Shown piece by piece: positions 5,067-8,026 of a stretch of DNA of 8,026 bases. The position numbers and the translations under genes were made by a program. The first letter of the stretch is position 1; each line of letters begins with the position of its first letter. The DNA comes from Clostridiales bacterium (lineage in GTDB: Bacteria; Bacillota; Clostridia; Christensenellales; CAG-138): positions 1 through 8,026 of the forward strand of contig JAAZFD010000045.1 in NCBI GenBank assembly GCA_012511925.1, given 5' to 3'. The notes under the pieces are model-generated. The model was given only the letters and a program-made list of their open reading frames with translations. It had not been told where the DNA came from and did no database searches.

Positions 5067-5876
5067 TTAAATCTTTCCAGTTATCCAATATTGAGTTATT
5101 GCCGCACATTCACGCAAGTAATTGTTTATTGTTATGTACCAAAGGCTTTCGCTTCCTATTCCTGCTGCGTCAATTCCTACCTTTTTAGCTACAAGTTCCG
5201 CTCTATATACATGAAAATTTGTTGTTACAAACACGATTTTCGCTCCGTTTGGGAATAAGTCATTGATTATTTCGTTCGAAAACTTAAAATTTTCAATCGT
5301 ACTTGTAGATTTATCCTCCATGTAAATCTTTTTCTCATCTATATTGTGTGCAACTAAGTACCGCTTCATTGCCAAAGCTTCTGAAATATGTTCTCCCTCT
5401 CCTAGACCACCCGAAACAATGTTTACCGTATTCGGATTTGCATTTACATAATCTATTGCAGAGTTAAGTCTGTTTGCGAGTGTAAGCGTTACCCTTTCGC
5501 CCTTTACTCCGCAACCTAAAACGATTATTACATCTGCATTTTGTGGCGGTGTATTTTTTGCAGCAGAAAAAGTAAGTGCTGTTGTAATACTTAAAAGCAC
5601 AGCGAATGAAATGTATGCTAAAACTGCTATATAAACTAAAATCTTTCCAAATATATGGCGATTAAAGAACTTTTTTACTGTGCCAAAGAATATTCCAATC
5701 AGTAATAAGGGAGTACCAATAATAAAGGGCATAATCAAGCCGAGGCTGAAATTGCCTATTCTAAGCACTACCAAAAGTACGGTATCTAATACCAATAAGC
5801 CGCCTACCAGAATTAGAAGTATGCTAAAAAGTATGGCGCTTAGCTTTTTATGATTCATTACCTTATTCTCAATCAA
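5067..5876 (-). CDS. Membrane-anchored YdcF/SanA/ElyC-like protein (DUF218)
   Basis: This 269-residue protein has three N-terminal hydrophobic segments (about 11-39, 44-66, 76-103) followed by a DUF218 domain. The domain is recognised by DVIIVLGCGVKGERVTLTLANRL (115-137), IVSGGLGEGEHISEA (153-167), MEDKSTSTIENFKFS (186-200) and VTTNFHVYRAELVAKK (217-232), a Rossmann-like fold with conserved Gly, Glu, Ser/Thr and His. The fold is probably extracytoplasmic by analogy with SanA and ElyC, which are linked to cell-envelope integrity and lipid-carrier metabolism; the reaction is not established. The start is debatable: TTG at 5874-5876 overlaps the thrS stop and has AAAAGG 7 bases upstream, whereas ATG at 5856-5858 (codon 7) has AAGG only 2 bases away, too close. 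I prefer TTG. Overlap with thrS and abutment with the MATE gene imply one transcript and coupled translation. Confidence 0.88.
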   Translation of the reverse strand: MIENKVMNHKKLSAILFSILLILVGGLLVLDTVLLVVLRIGNFSLGLIMPFIIGTPLLLIGIFFGTVKKFFNRHIFGKILVYIAVLAYISFAVLLSITTALTFSAAKNTPPQNADVIIVLGCGVKGERVTLTLANRLNSAIDYVNANPNTVNIVSGGLGEGEHISEALAMKRYLVAHNIDEKKIYMEDKSTSTIENFKFSNEIINDLFPNGAKIVFVTTNFHVYRAELVAKKVGIDAAGIGSESLWYITINNYLRECAAITQYWITGKI

Positions 5877-7813
5877 TCACGAGCCTTTTGCCTGATTTCT
5901 TTTTGAATTAGCTCTATGAAATCGGTTGCTCGCATTGTTCCTAAATCACCGTCCTTGCGGGAACGCACTGCCAACATGGCGTTTTCAACCTCTTTGTCGC
6001 CCAAAATAATCATATAGGGAATTTTTTGCAGCTGCGCTTCCCTGATTTTGTAGCCAAGTTTTTCGCTGCGCAAATCGGTTTCAGCTCTTATTCCATAGTC
6101 TTGTAATTTTTCGACAAGCTCAATAGAGGCTTCATGCGTACGGTCTGTCATTGCAAGCACTTTTACTTGCACAGGGGCAAGCCATGTTGGGAATGCACCT
6201 GCATACTTTTCGATTAACAATGCCAAGGTTCGCTCATAACAGCCTATTGAGGTTCTATGCAGCACGATTGGATACTTCTTTTCACCGTCTGTATCTGTGT
6301 AAACCATTCCAAAACGCTCTGCAAGCTGGAAGTCGATTTGAATCGTTATCAGCGTATCCTCTTTGCCATGAACATTCTTAATCTGAATATCGAGCTTAGG
6401 ACCATAGAAAGCCGCTTCACCGCTTGCTTCCTTATACTCTATGCCTATATCATCGAGTATGTGGCGCATCATATCTTGGGTGTATTCCCAGCTTTCCTTG
6501 TCGCCTATGTACTTGTCCTTATTGTCTTCATCCCATTTTGAGAATCTGAATGAGACATCCTCGTCAAGCCCTAATACTTCGAGGAAGTGCTTTGCTAAAT
6601 CAAGGCAACCTCTGAATTCTTCTGCAACTTGGTTAGGAGCGCAAGCAATATGCCCCTCGGAAATTGTAAACTGGCGTAACCTTATAAGGCCGTGCATTTC
6701 ACCGCTTGCTTCATTTCTAAAAAGCGTTGAGGTTTCGCTTAAACGCATAGGCAAATCACGATATGAGCGTGAGCGTGTTTGATACGCCATGAATTGGAAC
6801 GGGCAGGTCATGGGGCGAAGCGCTAAAACCTCCGCTTCTTCGTCCTCGGGGTCGCCTATAATAAACATACCATCTCTGTAGTGGTTCCAATGCCCAGAAA
6901 TCTTATATAAATCACTCTTTGCCATAAGAGGAGTTTTTGTTAGCAGGTAGCCGCGTCTTTGTTCTTCATCCTCTACCATGCGCTGTAGAATTTGAAGAAC
7001 CTTTGTGCCCTTGGGTAGCATGATAGGCAAGCCTTGACCTATAATATCAACCGTTGTGAACAGCTCAAGCTCTCTGCCTAATTTGTTATGGTCTCGCTTT
7101 TTAGCTTCCTCTAATTTAGCAATATGCTCGTCTAAATCGGCTTGCTTGTCGAAAGCCGTTCCGTAAACTCGGCAAAGCATACGGTTTTTTTCGCTTCCTC
7201 TCCAATATGCGCCTGCAACATTTATTAGCTTAAAAGCCTTTATCTTGCCTGTGCTTTGTAGGTGGGGGCCAGCACAAAGGTCAACAAAATCGCCTTGACG
7301 ATAAAAGCTGATTATAGAATCCTCGGGCAAATCTCGAATTAGTTCGGCTTTGTAAATTTCACCTAAGCTTTCAACATAGGCTATGGCTTCCTCTCTCGGC
7401 TTCTCGAAACGCTCTAACGGATAATCTGCATTAACAATTTTCTTCATTTCCTTTTCGATTGCTTCAAAATCAGAAACGGAAAGTGCAGGTGTTATATCGA
7501 AATCATAGTAAAAGCCATTATCGATGGATGGACCGATTGCCAGCTTTGCATCGGGAAATAGCCGTTTAACAGCCTGAGCCAATATGTGCGAGGCGGTGTG
7601 GCGGTATGCGTGGCGACCCTGCTCGTCTTCGAATGTGAAAAGCCTTAATGTGCAATCTGAATCAATGGGCATGGCAGCATCAACAACCTTGCCGTTTACT
7701 TCTGCAGCAAGTGTTGCTTTTTTCAAGCGTGGACTAATCTCCCCTGCTATTTCGTAGGCGTTAAGTCCGTTTGCAAACTCACGGCTTGAGCCGGCGGGAA
7801 AAGTTATTTTCAT
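5873..7813 (-). CDS. thrS: Threonine--tRNA ligase (ThrRS)
   Basis: This cytoplasmic class II synthetase charges tRNA-Thr with threonine. At 646 residues it is full length. Domains in order: TGS (about 1-62); the editing domain, which removes mischarged serine, with His72/His76 (HTASH) and Cys180/His184 (CAGPH); the catalytic core (about 245-545) with motif 2 from FRNEASGEMHGLIRLRQF (Arg366) and motif 3 GCYERTLALLIE (524-535, Arg528); and the anticodon-binding domain (about 547-640). The zinc/threonine-site ligands are Cys337 (MTCPFQF), His388 (SEGHI) and His519 (VLHRTS). Several segments differ from the E. coli type: MTCPFQF instead of MNCPGH and RLRQFTISEGHI instead of RVRGFTQDDAHI, which suggests a separate bacterial ThrRS branch. 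The ATG at 7811-7813 has GGAGGA 7 bases upstream and a strong promoter. It ends in TGA, overlapping the ydcF-like start, and heads the three-gene operon. Confidence 0.97.
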   Translation of the reverse strand: MKITFPAGSSREFANGLNAYEIAGEISPRLKKATLAAEVNGKVVDAAMPIDSDCTLRLFTFEDEQGRHAYRHTASHILAQAVKRLFPDAKLAIGPSIDNGFYYDFDITPALSVSDFEAIEKEMKKIVNADYPLERFEKPREEAIAYVESLGEIYKAELIRDLPEDSIISFYRQGDFVDLCAGPHLQSTGKIKAFKLINVAGAYWRGSEKNRMLCRVYGTAFDKQADLDEHIAKLEEAKKRDHNKLGRELELFTTVDIIGQGLPIMLPKGTKVLQILQRMVEDEEQRRGYLLTKTPLMAKSDLYKISGHWNHYRDGMFIIGDPEDEEAEVLALRPMTCPFQFMAYQTRSRSYRDLPMRLSETSTLFRNEASGEMHGLIRLRQFTISEGHIACAPNQVAEEFRGCLDLAKHFLEVLGLDEDVSFRFSKWDEDNKDKYIGDKESWEYTQDMMRHILDDIGIEYKEASGEAAFYGPKLDIQIKNVHGKEDTLITIQIDFQLAERFGMVYTDTDGEKKYPIVLHRTSIGCYERTLALLIEKYAGAFPTWLAPVQVKVLAMTDRTHEASIELVEKLQDYGIRAETDLRSEKLGYKIREAQLQKIPYMIILGDKEVENAMLAVRSRKDGDLGTMRATDFIELIQKEIRQKARD

Positions 7814-7820
7814 TTAATTA

Positions 7821-7826
7821 TCCTCC
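7821..7826 (-). promoter_or_regulatory. Ribosome binding site of thrS
   Basis: GGAGGA lies 7 bases before the ATG on the minus strand. The match and spacing are near ideal and fix the thrS start at 7813. Confidence 0.85.
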
Positions 7827-7846
7827 GATTCAGATACTATTTAGAG

Positions 7847-7875
7847 ATTATAATGCTTTTTTAGTGGTATGTCAA
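7847..7875 (-). promoter_or_regulatory. Consensus SigA/sigma-70 promoter of the thrS operon
   Basis: The minus strand carries a perfect -35 TTGACA (7870-7875), a 17-base spacer and a perfect -10 TATAAT (7847-7852). Transcription should start near 7840, giving a leader of only about 27 bases before thrS. That is too short for a T-box riboswitch, and the conserved T-box sequence AGGGTGGNACCGCG is absent from 7814-8026. Strong constitutive expression is therefore expected. Confidence 0.88.
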
Positions 7876-8026
7876 AGAGAAATGATATGTTGAATTTAGG
7901 TTTGTGTGTAGAAAAACGAAATTAAAAGGTTTAAACAATTTACTAAATAAAAAAGAATTGGTATTGTAGTCGAGAAAAAATTTCTAAATGCTTTCTTCTG
8001 TGCGTATTATAGGCATTATGTATAAC
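7876..8026. other. AT-rich region upstream of the thrS promoter, no gene seen
   Basis: These 151 bases hold no open frame with a ribosome binding site, no RNA gene and no clear terminator that I can recognise. The sequence is A/T-rich with several A-tracts (for example 7947-7953 and 7974-7980), which could act as an UP-like or curved region for the thrS promoter. The next gene lies beyond the window. Confidence 0.5.

Noticed and set aside
6151..6782. Plus-strand open frames inside thrS
   Set aside because: They are antisense shadows of a strongly conserved gene and have no supporting start signals.
1..8026. CRISPR array, tRNA, rRNA, insertion sequence or phage genes
   Set aside because: I saw no regularly spaced direct repeats, tRNA-like cloverleaf, transposase motif or terminal repeats in either strand.

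Overview
The window looks like chromosomal DNA of an anaerobic, low-to-moderate GC Firmicute, most likely an uncultured Clostridia-type gut or sediment fermenter. The reasons are strong GGAGG-type ribosome binding sites, textbook TTGACA/TATAAT promoters, a citrate lyase operon, a two-gene flavin/iron-sulfur NADH module of the HydC-HydB (NuoE-NuoF) type found in anaerobic fermenters, and a threonyl-tRNA synthetase with non-proteobacterial motif variants. This is inference from gene content; no 16S rRNA or other taxonomic marker is present.

Layout. (1) Positions 1-597, minus strand: the start of a citrate lyase operon, citD (acyl carrier protein) followed by citE (beta subunit, cut by the left edge). 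Its promoter is at 665-693, with a hairpin in the leader. (2) Positions 598-1031: a 434-base divergent intergenic region. (3) Positions 1032-3420, plus strand: an intact nuoE/hydC-like gene, then a nuoF/hydB-like gene. The second gene is collinear with its family over about 619 codons but is broken by two in-frame stops, TGA at 2125-2127 and TAA at 3139-3141, both at strongly conserved positions. A rho-independent terminator follows at 3444-3470. (4) Positions 3471-3680: a convergent intergenic stretch with a REP-like GC-rich hairpin. (5) Positions 3681-7813, minus strand: a tightly packed operon thrS - ydcF-like (DUF218) - MATE efflux pump, driven by a near-perfect promoter at 7847-7875 with a short leader and no T-box. 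(6) Positions 7876-8026: AT-rich sequence with no gene seen.

How the genes work together. CitD and CitE are two of the subunits that split citrate into acetate and oxaloacetate. The NuoE/NuoF pair would normally move electrons between NADH and iron-sulfur/flavin carriers for a catalytic partner such as an [FeFe]-hydrogenase. No partner gene lies in the window, and the terminator closes the operon after the nuoF-like gene. The thrS operon joins a housekeeping gene to a membrane-anchored DUF218 protein and a drug/metabolite exporter. Their link to thrS is probably transcriptional rather than biochemical.

The observation most worth following is the double nonsense interruption of the nuoF/hydB-like gene. 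Neighbouring genes end normally at TAA, TGA and TAG, so code reassignment is unlikely. The choices are a very recent pseudogene, sequence error or base damage, or less likely stop-codon readthrough. I found no convincing undescribed system beyond this.
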